Counted from the first letter of the stretch, positions 17,201-24,952 are shown. The stretch: 64,000 bases of DNA from Bacillota bacterium (GCA_023459335.1 JAEWUO010000030.1:14941-78940), one strand, 5' to 3'. Translations and numbers: made by a program. The notes: a model not told the origin generated them from the letters alone.

Positions 17201-18963
17201 AGCGCGCGGATGCGCACCCGCGCTTCCGCCGAAGCCGCCGCCGCACTGAGAACGGGCAAAATCCGTTCGATTTCGCTCCTTTGCATAATGTCATTCGGAA
17301 CGTGCGGCAGCGTGTCCATCAGCGCAAGCAGATCCTCGCCCCCGCTGGAAAAGATGCGCTTATATAGCTTCTCCCAGTAGCCGCGCTGCTCCTCCGGCAT
17401 ACAGAGCCGAAAAAGGCTGCCGGCGATCGTCTTGAGCGAATTGCTGATGCGGGCGGCATGTTTCTGCGAAATCTTGTAGTCGGGGTGCAGGCAGAGTTCG
17501 ATGTAATCGTCCCACAGCGTCGTGCTCTCGCTGAGCACCGCATGCAGAGCGGGCGCGATGGCGAGGGACCCCGCCCCGCGCGGCAGTTCCTTTCGATAGC
17601 GCGGCCCGGAATTCGCCAGGATATCGCCCATGACGCGTCCCGCGTGCCGGCGCACGTCGCCGTCGTGATGCATTAATAATTCGTAAAGGAAGCGCAGCGT
17701 GAGCAGTTTGTGCGTGCGCGTCATATAGGTGCTGTACTCTTCAAAGAGCAGCAGATAAGTGCGGATGCGGTTCAGGTTTTTCTCGTCCCGCGCCTGTTCC
17801 AGGAGCGCCTCGAAGCTGTCGCTCACCGAAACGGTATGCATCAGATGGACGTTGTTGTCGAACGCATGGTTGTTCAGCGCGCGGATGACATCTCCCTGCG
17901 AGAGCAGCGCCGCGTCCGTCCTCTCCGCCGGCAGCAGCTCCGTCGCGTTCAGGTCTGTGTTCACACCGCGGCTGATTAAAAAACGCTCGAAGTCGTCCAG
18001 CTTCCGGTACACCGTTTCATAGCGCAGGCGCTTCTCCGGCGTCATGTCCGCAAGCTTGACGAAAATTCGGTCGCGCGCTTCGGAAAGCGGGCTGACAACG
18101 GTCCTCTCTTTGCCGTCCTCCCCGCGCTCGGCGCGCACGCGGAAATCCGCATAGATCAGGATCAGCGACTCGATGGGCAGGTTCTCAAATTCGAGATCCC
18201 AGGTGGAGTGGTTCGCCGCGATATGCGCGATATCCGGCACGTTTTTTTCTTCGAGCCATTTCCAGGTGTAATAATAGTGCAGATACGGAATCCGAGGCAT
18301 ATCCTCCCCGCGGCAGCCGAACTTGCCGATGTCGTGGGAGAGCGCCGCCGCCGCCGCGAGGGCGACGTCCACCGGCAGCCCCGCTTTCGCCGCCTGGCGC
18401 GCCGTATGCATCGCCACATGGCACACGCCGAAGGTATGGCCGGCGGGATCGAACGGCATGATCTCTTTCCCGATGCGGAGCAGTTCGCGATAATTGCTCT
18501 TTCTCATCGCCTCGCCGAAGAGCACGCACTGCGCGCGGAACGCGCTTGCGTCCAGCTCCTCCGCAGTGACCGGCATATAATCGAGCAGCGGATCAAACGC
18601 GGTCTCCCGTTCTGCGTCCAGAAGGCGCGAGAGCACGGTTAAAAACAGCCGGGCCGCATTTTTCAGCGTTTTGCTGGTGCGCGGCGCGCCGGAATACGGG
18701 TATAGCCCCGACGAAAGCGACTCGTAGGCGAACGGCAGGAGCCCGCCTTCCGGCATCTCTCCTACACGCCGGATCAGCGGCTCGCAGAGCGCCGCGACCG
18801 CGGCGCAGGAAACGCGCCCGCCGAGCATCTGCAGATACCCCGCGTCGAACTTCGTTTTGTTCGTCCAGGCGCGCAGCTGTTTGATCGTTTCGCCCGTGTT
18901 TCTTGCCAGATCCGCGTAAAGCGCGTCCAGCGCGCCGCATCCCGCGGTTCGATCTTCCATCAT
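14299..18963 (-). CDS. Giant multidomain protein: HD hydrolase, repeats, NadD-like nucleotidyltransferase, GNAT-like, phosphoribosyltransferase-like
   Basis: A protein of 1,554 residues in one frame. Residues 160-330: HD phosphohydrolase (SHDIGK at 209-214; His residues at 176, 182 and 186). Residues 350-890: helical, repeat-like, HEAT-type in appearance. Residues 896-1090: HIGH-superfamily nucleotidyltransferase (FFPGTFDPFSAGHKR at 898-912; the ISSTxIR-like SASSTQIRDYI at 1050-1060; LVAGTDVILN between). Residues 1095-1225: looks like an acetyltransferase fold (weak). Residues 1300-1410: phosphoribosyltransferase-like loop RPVLLVDDLLHNGYRL. Start is the first of two ATGs behind GGAGG. Nicotinate-nucleotide or pantetheine-phosphate adenylyltransferases contain this nucleotidyltransferase and are normally about 200 residues alone. 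First gene of a three-gene operon; suggests nucleotide or cofactor metabolism, exact reaction unknown. Confidence 0.85.
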   Translation of the reverse strand: MMEDRTAGCGALDALYADLARNTGETIKQLRAWTNKTKFDAGYLQMLGGRVSCAAVAALCEPLIRRVGEMPEGGLLPFAYESLSSGLYPYSGAPRTSKTLKNAARLFLTVLSRLLDAERETAFDPLLDYMPVTAEELDASAFRAQCVLFGEAMRKSNYRELLRIGKEIMPFDPAGHTFGVCHVAMHTARQAAKAGLPVDVALAAAAALSHDIGKFGCRGEDMPRIPYLHYYYTWKWLEEKNVPDIAHIAANHSTWDLEFENLPIESLILIYADFRVRAERGEDGKERTVVSPLSEARDRIFVKLADMTPEKRLRYETVYRKLDDFERFLISRGVNTDLNATELLPAERTDAALLSQGDVIRALNNHAFDNNVHLMHTVSVSDSFEALLEQARDEKNLNRIRTYLLLFEEYSTYMTRTHKLLTLRFLYELLMHHDGDVRRHAGRVMGDILANSGPRYRKELPRGAGSLAIAPALHAVLSESTTLWDDYIELCLHPDYKISQKHAARISNSLKTIAGSLFRLCMPEEQRGYWEKLYKRIFSSGGEDLLALMDTLPHVPNDIMQRSEIERILPVLSAAAASAEARVRIRALRALIAVAGDDAELLTLAAETVKLHPDAELASVWLLNRLRLRAGLEPLPEPNLPIGEIYLSNLKSSITWTMKLVQIDRLRVYADEQPQEAFHIAMHLSNLLSVSEHLPVRERAGEALVEISAALSVDQKNEIMVDLLRELETGQNEISGYIPPYLGKLICAVPEKEMDEGIDYLEGLLRAANTRAARAALSTLCVILSGYTAGNDTRTSAVAERVFGLLLTGVAHFDDSIRLTALEVICRGYFGNDACPLPVRRDYLARFGKKLLTLLGERRDGMLAFFNEAAMLNHLYRFITLCETSGGFYFEPPKPVAFFPGTFDPFSAGHKRIVEEIRARGFEVYLAVDEFSWSKRTLARLLRRQIVSMSSANLPDVYLFPDDIPVNIAMQEDLKTLSRLFCDRELYLVAGTDVILNASAYRQSGPGTAATYHHILFSREDGAHGEDTRRAEDMLRGRVVLLSLPAYYESASSTQIRDYIDKDMDIGMLVDPVVQDFIYARGLYLRMPQYKFEISAISQRRCEVREAGDEYAAIYRGEEGEPLARIKSRSVNVTDLYDVLGEMRGAAETVRRLASGRILWIEEASGAGEPLRTLLCDLLARSLIREHTYALYRCEAESEREIAEQLGFLPVANQSALLYADMRAPLVLIEDTLQHIKEPFASDEEVRRAVESTRPALRRSICALFPGTLLLCFDMEAINDGLIEKVRSLNGVSNIPPAEKTLGRAMCVPYGKILAGTIVPNTVTKALHADKVFHANESGFDIMESPGYSPLANQIKTIKSFRRPVLLVDDLLHNGYRLEKLDPLFREQGVEIERIVVGILSGRGLDLMREQKRNVDCEYFIPNMLYWFTESLLYPFIGGDSVAGGIAERDYPPGINLILPYQYPKYLHGALPPAVRAYSRVALKNALTILTVLESRYLKLEGTGLTLRRLGEALTRPRLPDKGTHMQYDLNVVASAYLTDDIRQMRRISNAEDV

Positions 18964-19311
18964 ATCCGTCCTCCGCCCGGCCGCGCGCGCCTTGATTCGC
19001 TCCCGCGCGCACCGGAATATTCGTTTGACTACCGGTTTATCAATTATATAGATTTGACTTAAATGGATCTTATCTGACTCTATTTTAATAAGAACTGCGC
19101 GCCGTGTCGAGTGAAATGACGAATTTCCGCCGGGCAGAGCCGTCCGCCGGAAGCGACGGGAGTAAAAACCACATTTCTTCTTAATCCGTGCTTTTTCGTC
19201 TTTTCACGCCGCTGTCTTTCTGATATGCTCTTTATCAGGGATCCAGCGCGGCAATCCGCGGTTCCATCCGAAGCTGCCGACGGAAAACGGATCAGATGAA
19301 GGAGACGGAAA
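18964..19311. other. Divergent intergenic region upstream of the giant-protein operon
   Basis: Holds the promoters of the minus-strand operon and of the plus-strand small membrane protein gene. An A+T-rich core at 19021-19090 contains three TGACT elements about 20-30 bases apart (TTTGACT at 19022-19028 and near 19053, then CTGACT near 19074), possible operator or promoter parts. No reading frame, RNA gene or perfect palindrome was recognised. Confidence 0.5.
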
Positions 19312-19539
19312 ATGAACGCGCACCGGAAGAAGATGATCGCCCCGATCGTGATTACCGTCCTGCTCTCCGCGTACATGCTGGCGTATTGCTTCGTTTTGCT
19401 GTCCGTGCCGATGCCCGTTTGGGTTAAGGCGCTGGTCGGGGTGATACCGCTCGCGCTGCTGGGCGCGAGCGTGTATGTGCTGGCCCAGAGAATCAAAGAA
19501 ATAAGGAGCGGTGAAGAAGATGATCTTAGTCAATACTGA
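19312..19539 (+). CDS. Small membrane protein, function unknown
   Basis: A 75-residue protein with two hydrophobic helices (about 9-31 and 37-59), a positively charged N-terminus (NAHRKKM) and a charged C-terminal tail (RSGEEDDLSQY). Start behind AAGGAG. Its last 20 bases overlap the following YbjQ gene, so the two are coupled; the same pairing of a small two-helix protein with a YbjQ protein suggests joint action at the membrane. I do not recognise the family. Confidence 0.72.
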   Translation: MNAHRKKMIAPIVITVLLSAYMLAYCFVLLSVPMPVWVKALVGVIPLALLGASVYVLAQRIKEIRSGEEDDLSQY

Positions 19540-19831
19540 TTACATTACCGGCAGGGAACTGGAGATGCTCGGCCTCGTGAAAGGCAGCACCATACAGACC
19601 AAAAACATCGGCAGGGACATTACGCAGGCCTTAAAGACGCTGGTCGGCGGCGAACTGACCGCCTATAACGAGATGATGAACGACGCGCGCGCGCTGGCGA
19701 CCAAACGCATGGTTGCCGAAGCGGACGCGCTGCAGGCCGACGCCGTCGTCAACATCCGTTATGCGTCCAGCGCCGTCATGTCCGGCGCGGCGGAAGTCAT
19801 CGCCTACGGTACGGCGGTCAAATTCCGCTGA
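19520..19831 (+). CDS. YbjQ/UPF0145 family protein
   Basis: A 103-residue soluble protein of the YbjQ (putative heavy-metal-binding) family: N-terminal TDYITGRE, then GSTIQTKNIGRDI, the Arg/Met-rich helix ARALATKRMVAEADALQADA and VVNIRYASSAVM. Members form pentamers; their function is unproven. ATG at 19520 is preferred over the GTG at 19511 because the ribosome site AAGGAG is too close to the latter. A terminator follows about 20 bases after the stop. Confidence 0.85.
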   Translation: MILVNTDYITGRELEMLGLVKGSTIQTKNIGRDITQALKTLVGGELTAYNEMMNDARALATKRMVAEADALQADAVVNIRYASSAVMSGAAEVIAYGTAVKFR

Positions 19832-19852
19832 CGCATCCTGAAAAGCAAAATG

Positions 19853-19885
19853 GCTGGGAGGGTATCTTCCCGGCTTTTTCTTTTT
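19853..19885 (+). terminator. Terminator of the YbjQ unit
   Basis: GCTGGGA pairs with TTCCCGGC around a short loop and is followed by TTTTTCTTTTT. Confidence 0.8.
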
Positions 19886-19912
19886 CTATTGCTGATGACC
19901 TTAGCAAACCGC

Positions 19913-19959
19913 TTGACAAATCTGTAATTCCGTGCCAACATATGAGAGTAATTCTCATA
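19913..19959 (+). promoter_or_regulatory. Promoter region with Fur-family operator before the Fur/znu operon
   Basis: A consensus -35 TTGACA lies at 19913-19918. Between it and the start codon sits the perfect inverted repeat TATGAGA/TCTCATA (19941-19959, five-base centre), which also reads as a 7-1-7 box TGAGAGT-A-ATTCTCA, the form bound by Fur, Zur and PerR proteins. The box is 17 bases before the start of the Fur-family gene, so autoregulation and metal control of the whole operon are likely. The -10 element is weak. Confidence 0.75.
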
Positions 19960-19975
19960 TTAGGAGGCGGCTAAT

Positions 19976-20395
19976 TTGGCGGAGTACGATACCAGGCAGC
20001 GGCGCATTCTGCTCGATTTTTTAAAGGAGCACCCCGATCGCGGTTTTTCGATCGAGGAACTGCACGCTTGCCTGATTGCCGTATATCCGCCCGATCAGGT
20101 GCCCGGTAAAAGCACGCTCTACCGCCTGGTCGCAAAACTCGTCTCCGAGGGGCAGGTCAAGCGCTTCTCCGGCGAACACGGACGGCAGTTTGCTTATCAG
20201 ATTGTCGCCTGCGAGGAGTGCGACGCGCACCTGCATCTGAAATGCATCGCCTGCGGCAGCCTGTATCACATGGATCACGCGGTCAGCGAGCAAATCACGC
20301 GCGAGGTGCTCAGCCGCAGCGACTTCTCGCTGGATGAAAAGGAGACCGTGCTTTTCGGCATCTGCAAGTGCTGTAAAAGCCGGAAGAACCCGTAA
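19976..20395 (+). CDS. Fur-family metalloregulator, probably Zur
   Basis: A 139-residue metal-responsive repressor with N-terminal winged helix (SIEELHACL, GKSTLYRLVAKLV) and C-terminal dimerisation domain with the regulatory His cluster (CDAHLHLKCIACG) and two CxxC pairs for structural zinc (CIAC and CKCC). It starts with TTG eight bases after AGGAGG. Because znuA, znuC and znuB follow in the same direction and a 7-1-7 palindrome lies upstream, zinc-dependent control (Zur) is the most likely role; Mn- or Fe-control is the alternative. Confidence 0.85.
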   Translation: MAEYDTRQRRILLDFLKEHPDRGFSIEELHACLIAVYPPDQVPGKSTLYRLVAKLVSEGQVKRFSGEHGRQFAYQIVACEECDAHLHLKCIACGSLYHMDHAVSEQITREVLSRSDFSLDEKETVLFGICKCCKSRKNP

Positions 20396-20455
20396 CCGGC
20401 CGCAGCTTCAGCGTGTATTGACACAAAGCAACCCGTTTCCCTTAAGGAGGTCCCA

Positions 20456-21421
20456 GTGAAAACCAAACTCATCGCTCCCGCGCTTTTTCTCGCCCTTGCG
20501 CTGGCCGTTTTTTCCGCCTGCGCGCCGGCTGCGGCACAGCCGGCCGCCAGCGGCGGCATCACCATCGTCTCCACCGTGTTCCCGTCCTATGATTTCGCGC
20601 GGCAGATCACGGCGGGTACCGGAGCGAACATTGAACTGCTGCTCAAACCCGGCGAGGAGGTGCACTCCTTCGATCCCACAAGCCAGGACATCATCCGCAT
20701 CCAGAACGCGGATCTCTTTCTCTATGTCGGCGGAGAAAACGACGCGTGGGTGGAAAACGTGCTCTCCGGCCTCGATAAAGAAGTGCATACGTTTCGCATG
20801 ATGGACTACGTCACGCTCTACGAGGAGGAACTCGTCGCGGGCATGCAGCCCGAATCGGAAGAGGAACCGTCGTCCGCGTCCGGCGATGCGCACGAGTGGG
20901 ACGAGCACGTCTGGACCGCGCCTGTCAACGCCATCGCCATCGTGAAAGCCATGACGACGGAGCTGATCTCGATCGATCCGGACAACGCGAAAGCCTACCA
21001 GGCGAATTCTGACGCGTACGTTTCTCAGCTCGAAGCGCTCGATCAGTCGTTCCGGGACGTCGTACACAGCGCCGCTCGCAGCACCGTCGTGTTTGCGGAC
21101 CGTTTTCCCGTACGCTACTTCGTCGAGGAATACGGGCTGAACTATTACGCGGCGTTCCCCGGCTGTTCCGCGGAGACGGAAGCCTCCGCCGCGACCATCG
21201 CCGCGCTGATCGACCACGTAAAGGCGGAGCATATCCCGGCGGTATTTTATATCGAGATGTCCAACCAGCAGATGGCGGACACCGTCGTGGAAGCGACGGG
21301 CGCGAAAAAACTGTTGTTCCACACCTGCCACAACGTGACGCGCGAGGAGTTCGAGAGCGGAGCCACCTACCTCTCGCTCATGCAGAATAACCTGCTTACG
21401 CTGAAACAGGCGCTGAATTAA
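20456..21421 (+). CDS. znuA: Zinc/manganese ABC transporter substrate-binding lipoprotein
   Basis: Extracellular metal-binding lipoprotein of 321 residues. The signal peptide (LAPALFLALALAVF-like hydrophobic run) ends in FSAC, an acceptable lipobox with Cys22. Metal-site landmarks of cluster A-I proteins: EEVHSFDPTSQD (first His), the short acidic/His stretch DAHEWDEHVWTAP (second His), an Asp/Glu site near YYAAFPGCSAETEASA, and the C-terminal HTCHNVTREEF. The loop between strands is short in His residues compared with Gram-negative ZnuA. GTG start behind GGAGG. First structural gene of the uptake operon under the Fur-family regulator. Confidence 0.88.
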   Translation: MKTKLIAPALFLALALAVFSACAPAAAQPAASGGITIVSTVFPSYDFARQITAGTGANIELLLKPGEEVHSFDPTSQDIIRIQNADLFLYVGGENDAWVENVLSGLDKEVHTFRMMDYVTLYEEELVAGMQPESEEEPSSASGDAHEWDEHVWTAPVNAIAIVKAMTTELISIDPDNAKAYQANSDAYVSQLEALDQSFRDVVHSAARSTVVFADRFPVRYFVEEYGLNYYAAFPGCSAETEASAATIAALIDHVKAEHIPAVFYIEMSNQQMADTVVEATGAKKLLFHTCHNVTREEFESGATYLSLMQNNLLTLKQALN

Positions 21422-21460
21422 TCCGCAGCGATACGCACCGTCAGGAGGCGCAAAGGAAAA

Positions 21461-22168
21461 ATGCCATTGATCGAAGTAAACAACGCCTCGTTTCGCTACG
21501 ACGGAAAGGAGGTCGTGGGCGATCTCAACTTTTCCATCGATCGCGGGGACTACCTCTGCATCGTCGGCGAAAACGGTTCCGGCAAGAGCACGCTCGTGAA
21601 AGGCCTGCTGGGGCTGAAGGCGCCGCACAGCGGAACGATCTCGTTTGGCGACGGGCTCTCCGCCCGCGAAATCGGCTACCTGCCGCAGCAGAAGGACAGC
21701 CAGCGCGATTTCCCCGCAAGCGTAATGGAGGTCGTACTCTCCGGCACACTGAATTCGCTTGGTTTGCGCCCGTTTTACTCTCGCGCGCAGCGCGAGATCG
21801 CGCTTGCGCAGCTGCGGTGCGTCGGTATGATTCCGCTGCGAAACGCGAGTTTTCGGGAACTTTCCGGCGGGCAGCAGCAGCGTGCGCTTTTGGCGCGCGC
21901 ACTCGCGGCTACGAAGAAACTGCTGATTCTCGACGAGCCGATCGCGGGGCTCGACCCGCTCGCGACGGCGGATATGTACCGCCTGATTACGCACATCAAC
22001 CGCGACCATGGCATCACCATCATAATGGTGTCCCATGACCTGAGAGAAGCGGTGCATGAGGCGAAGCGCATTCTGCATCTGGAGAACCGGCAGCTTTTCT
22101 TCGGCACGAGCGAAGAGTACCGTTTGAACGACATCGGCAGGCGGTTTCTGGGAGGTGACGGAACATGA
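21461..22168 (+). CDS. znuC: Zinc/manganese ABC transporter ATP-binding protein
   Basis: A 235-residue ATPase with Walker A GENGSGKST, Q-loop GYLPQQKD, signature LSGGQQQR, Walker B LLILDEP followed by IAGLDP, and switch His in VSHDL. Start behind AGGAGG. The stop overlaps the permease start (ATGA). With its neighbours it forms the standard metal-uptake set in order binding protein, ATPase, permease. Confidence 0.92.
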   Translation: MPLIEVNNASFRYDGKEVVGDLNFSIDRGDYLCIVGENGSGKSTLVKGLLGLKAPHSGTISFGDGLSAREIGYLPQQKDSQRDFPASVMEVVLSGTLNSLGLRPFYSRAQREIALAQLRCVGMIPLRNASFRELSGGQQQRALLARALAATKKLLILDEPIAGLDPLATADMYRLITHINRDHGITIIMVSHDLREAVHEAKRILHLENRQLFFGTSEEYRLNDIGRRFLGGDGT

Positions 22169-22998
22169 GCGGCACCATATTGGAAATGCTCTCCTATCCG
22201 TTCCTCGTCCGCGCGCTTGTCGTGGGGCTTCTGGTCTCCCTCTGCGCGTCGCTGCTCGGCGTCAGCCTTGTTTTGAAGCGGTTCTCCATGATCGGGGACG
22301 GCCTCTCGCATGTCGGTTTCGGCGCACTGGCTATCGCTTCCGTACTGAATATCGCGCCGCTGTATCTGGCGATTCCCGTCTGCATCGCGGCTTCGTTCCT
22401 GCTCCTGCGCGTCAGCGAGAGCACTCGCATCAAGGGGGACGCGGCCATCGCCATGCTCTCCGCGGGTTCGCTCGCCATCGGCGTGATGGTCGTTTCCATG
22501 ACGACGGGTATGAATACGGACGTATATAACTACATGTTCGGCAGCATCCTCTCTCTTTCGGAGACGGACGCGATCCTCTCCGCGGTTCTCTCCGCGGTCG
22601 TGCTCGTATTATTCGTTCTCTTTTATCCGCGTCTGTTCGCGGTTACGTTCGACGAGACGTTTTCCCGCGCGACGGGCATTCCCACGCGCACCTACAACGC
22701 CGCGCTGGCGATTCTCTCCTCCGTCACCATCGTGCTCGGCATGCGCATGATGGGCGCGCTGCTGATCTCCAGCCTCGTCATTTTCCCCGTGCTGACCGCC
22801 ATGCGCGCCGGGAAAAAATACATCTCGGTCACCGTGCTTTCTGCGGCGGTCGCGGTCGCCGGTTTTCTGATCGGTATGGTCGTGAGCTACGTGTTCGAGG
22901 CGCCAAGCGGCGCAAGCATCGTCTGCGTCAATATCGCGCTCTTTATCGTCTTCGCGCTCGCAGGCGCAATCCGGAACGGTATAAAAAAACAATCTTAA
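22165..22998 (+). CDS. znuB: Zinc/manganese ABC transporter permease
   Basis: A 277-residue ABC-3 family permease with about eight hydrophobic helices. Family motifs include GDGLSHVGFGALA near residue 47-60 and the coupling region FDETFSRATGIP, plus LLISSLVIFPVLTA. It overlaps znuC by four bases and ends before a strong terminator, closing the operon. Confidence 0.92.
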   Translation: MSGTILEMLSYPFLVRALVVGLLVSLCASLLGVSLVLKRFSMIGDGLSHVGFGALAIASVLNIAPLYLAIPVCIAASFLLLRVSESTRIKGDAAIAMLSAGSLAIGVMVVSMTTGMNTDVYNYMFGSILSLSETDAILSAVLSAVVLVLFVLFYPRLFAVTFDETFSRATGIPTRTYNAALAILSSVTIVLGMRMMGALLISSLVIFPVLTAMRAGKKYISVTVLSAAVAVAGFLIGMVVSYVFEAPSGASIVCVNIALFIVFALAGAIRNGIKKQS

Positions 22999-23010
22999 CG
23001 GTATGTCAAA

Positions 23011-23040
23011 GAGCGGGGGTTGAACCATCAACCCCCGCTC
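23011..23040. terminator. Bidirectional terminator after znuB
   Basis: GAGCGGGGGTTGA pairs perfectly with TCAACCCCCGCTC around a four-base loop. The convergent flavodoxin gene ends 13 bases further on. Confidence 0.85.
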
Positions 23041-23052
23041 TTATGATCCGCT

Positions 23053-23493
23053 TTACTCCTTCAGCTTGCCCGGCATGGTTCCGGTCGGAATCGTATAGAT
23101 CCGCGTCACCTTGCAGCCGCGCGCTTCAACGAGCCGCCGCGTCTCCGCGTCGCTGTCCCTCGGGTCGTTGCCGCCCGCGCAGAGGAAGATCTCGACCTCT
23201 TTGCCCGCGGGCAGCAGATCCAGCATCGCATTGAACGCGGGCGCGGGATACGCCGCCCAGACGGGGCAGCCCAGATAGACGCGATCGTACGGCGTAAGGT
23301 CGAAATCGACCGGCTTTACCTTTGGTTTCCTTCGCTTGATCGCCTGGAAACCGCCGGGGATGAACGCCCCGATCAGGCTCCTGTTCTTCTTCTCCCGCAC
23401 GCGGAAAACGGGCGCGCCCAGCTCCGCGCCGATACGCTCCGCTTCCTTCTTCGTCGACCCGCCGAATGTGTAATATACGACCGCAGCGCTCAT
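23053..23493 (-). CDS. Flavodoxin-like protein
   Basis: A 146-residue protein with the flavodoxin phosphate loop in VVYYTFGGSTKKEAERIG and the later FMN contacts YLGCPVWAAYPAPAFNAML. Probably FMN-binding and used as electron carrier or in oxidant response. I chose the ATG at 23493 because GGAG lies nine bases upstream; an ATG seven codons earlier would place that site inside the gene. Monocistronic. Confidence 0.82.
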   Translation of the reverse strand: MSAAVVYYTFGGSTKKEAERIGAELGAPVFRVREKKNRSLIGAFIPGGFQAIKRRKPKVKPVDFDLTPYDRVYLGCPVWAAYPAPAFNAMLDLLPAGKEVEIFLCAGGNDPRDSDAETRRLVEARGCKVTRIYTIPTGTMPGKLKE

Positions 23494-23564
23494 ACAGTAT
23501 CGCTCCTTCATCACGAATGTTTTTGCATCTTTGATTATTCTATCACGCCTGCGAAACGATGCGC

Positions 23565-23592
23565 AAAAAAAAGAGCGGTTCTGCCGCCCTCG
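23565..23592 (-). terminator. Terminator after the NAD(P)H-FMN reductase gene
   Basis: On the minus strand GAGGGCGG pairs with CCGCTC (one bulged base) and is followed by TTTTTTTT. It lies just after the stop of the gene ending at 23601. Confidence 0.65.
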
Positions 23593-23600
23593 ATTGAATG

Positions 23601-24272
23601 TTATTTGCCGTTGATCCGCGCGCGGTACTCGTCCGGCGGAAACATCGGCGCGTCCAGAATCGCCTGCGTCCCGGCTGAGATCCGCCCCGTTTCCTTAAAT
23701 TCCGCGCCCGCGCGCCTGACGATGCTCAGATATGCGTCCGCGACTGGTTTCGCCTCCGGGATGCCAAGCAGCGGCGCCTCGACGCAGTAGATCGCGGGGC
23801 AATCCCTGCTGAACATCCGCGTAAACGCAAACTCCAGCCCGTCGAAGTTGTTCGTCCGGTCGGGAAATCCGCAGCCGGAGATCAGCATGACCTGCGTATG
23901 GATCGGCTGCCTGCCCTGATGATAACTCGATCCTTCCCCATCCACTTCCACGCCGGGCATGGAGAGCGGCAGCAGCCGGTCAAAGAGGGCCTTGCAGTTG
24001 GAAGGAGCGCCATAACAGTACAGCGGCATGGACCAGATTACGAGATCGCTTTCGAGCATCCGATGTAAAATGCCCGACATATCGTCCTTTTGCGCGCAAA
24101 CGCCGGGCGTCTTTCGCCAGCAGGCGTAGCACCCGAGGCACGGCTTAACGTCAACCTTCATGGTGTCGATGAATTCCGCCGTCTCGCCCATGCCTTCGAG
24201 AAACGCGCGGGTAATCTTGAGCGTGTCGCTCCGCTCGCCCTTCGGCGAGCCGTTGATGACCAGTATGTTCAT
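23601..24272 (-). CDS. NAD(P)H-dependent FMN reductase / flavodoxin family protein
   Basis: A 223-residue flavodoxin-fold oxidoreductase: MNILVINGSPKGERSDT (phosphate loop), CLGCYACWRKTPGVCAQKDD (two CxxC-like pairs, common in the iron-sulfur flavoprotein-like branch), then SDLVIWSMPLYCYGAPSNCKAL. Start at ATG 24272 behind AGGGAAGG; the longer frame upstream lies in the preceding gene. It follows the XRE regulator gene after ten bases in the same direction, so that regulator probably controls it or its substrate. The substrate is unknown. Confidence 0.85.
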   Translation of the reverse strand: MNILVINGSPKGERSDTLKITRAFLEGMGETAEFIDTMKVDVKPCLGCYACWRKTPGVCAQKDDMSGILHRMLESDLVIWSMPLYCYGAPSNCKALFDRLLPLSMPGVEVDGEGSSYHQGRQPIHTQVMLISGCGFPDRTNNFDGLEFAFTRMFSRDCPAIYCVEAPLLGIPEAKPVADAYLSIVRRAGAEFKETGRISAGTQAILDAPMFPPDEYRARINGK

Positions 24273-24282
24273 GTTGCCTTCC

Positions 24283-24867
24283 CTAAACCCTTTTCTGAAA
24301 TAACCCGTGCCGGTTGCAGTAAGCGTATGCAATTCCGCGCTCCGTTATCGGGATGCGCGCTTCCGCGTTCTGTTCGGGGTAGAGTTTGACCATCTGTACC
24401 CTGTTCGGTGTAACGAGCGCGAAAAACGAGATGAAATGCGTCTTCATCATCGGGTGGTCAACGCTGATAAAAAGATCGCCTTCGATGCGCTCCATCGCGA
24501 TCGTATGCATTTCGTCGCCTTCCTCCGCCTCCAGCGGCGGCAGCAGCACGCCGCAGCAGCTGAATGCGCCTTCGCCGGCGGAGAACAGCGCGTTTCCGCA
24601 AACCGGGCAAACGTAAAACTTGCTTTTCAGCATATTGCCGTGGCGGTTTGCGTTTTGGACACATGCGCCGGAGAGCAGTTCCGCGAGCGAAACGCCGAGC
24701 GTTTTCGCCAGCGGTTCGATCAGGCTGATGTCCGGCAACCCCCTGCCGGATTCCCATTTGGAAACCGCCTTGTCGCTGACGAGCAGCTTTTCGGCAAGCT
24801 GCTTCTGCGTATATCCTTTTTTCTCCCGCAGCGAACGAATCGTTCCGGCGGTGACATAGTTGTTCAT
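24283..24867 (-). CDS. XRE-family regulator with zinc-ribbon and C-terminal domain
   Basis: A 194-residue protein. Residues 6-65 form a helix-turn-helix of the Cro/CI type (RSLREKKGYTQKQLAEKL, VSDKAVSKWESGRGLPD). Residues 82-105 hold a four-Cys zinc ribbon (CPVCGNALFSAGEGAFSC, CG). The rest (about 110-194; HPMMKTHFISFFALVTPNRV) is a small domain with conserved His residues often attached to such regulators and related to desulfoferrodoxin-like folds. Start behind GAGGAG. It is upstream of and co-directional with the FMN reductase gene. Confidence 0.85.
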   Translation of the reverse strand: MNNYVTAGTIRSLREKKGYTQKQLAEKLLVSDKAVSKWESGRGLPDISLIEPLAKTLGVSLAELLSGACVQNANRHGNMLKSKFYVCPVCGNALFSAGEGAFSCCGVLLPPLEAEEGDEMHTIAMERIEGDLFISVDHPMMKTHFISFFALVTPNRVQMVKLYPEQNAEARIPITERGIAYAYCNRHGLFQKRV

Positions 24868-24952
24868 GCGCGCTCCTCTTTTCTCCCGTGAGCATATCAC
24901 CGCGCGCCGTTTCCGGCAACCTACGCTGCGTGGACTCATTCAACCATTTAAA

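Noticed and set aside
20408..22078. Open frame of 556 codons on the minus strand
   Set aside because: Antisense to znuA and znuC, which have complete family motifs; composition is typical of a shadow frame.
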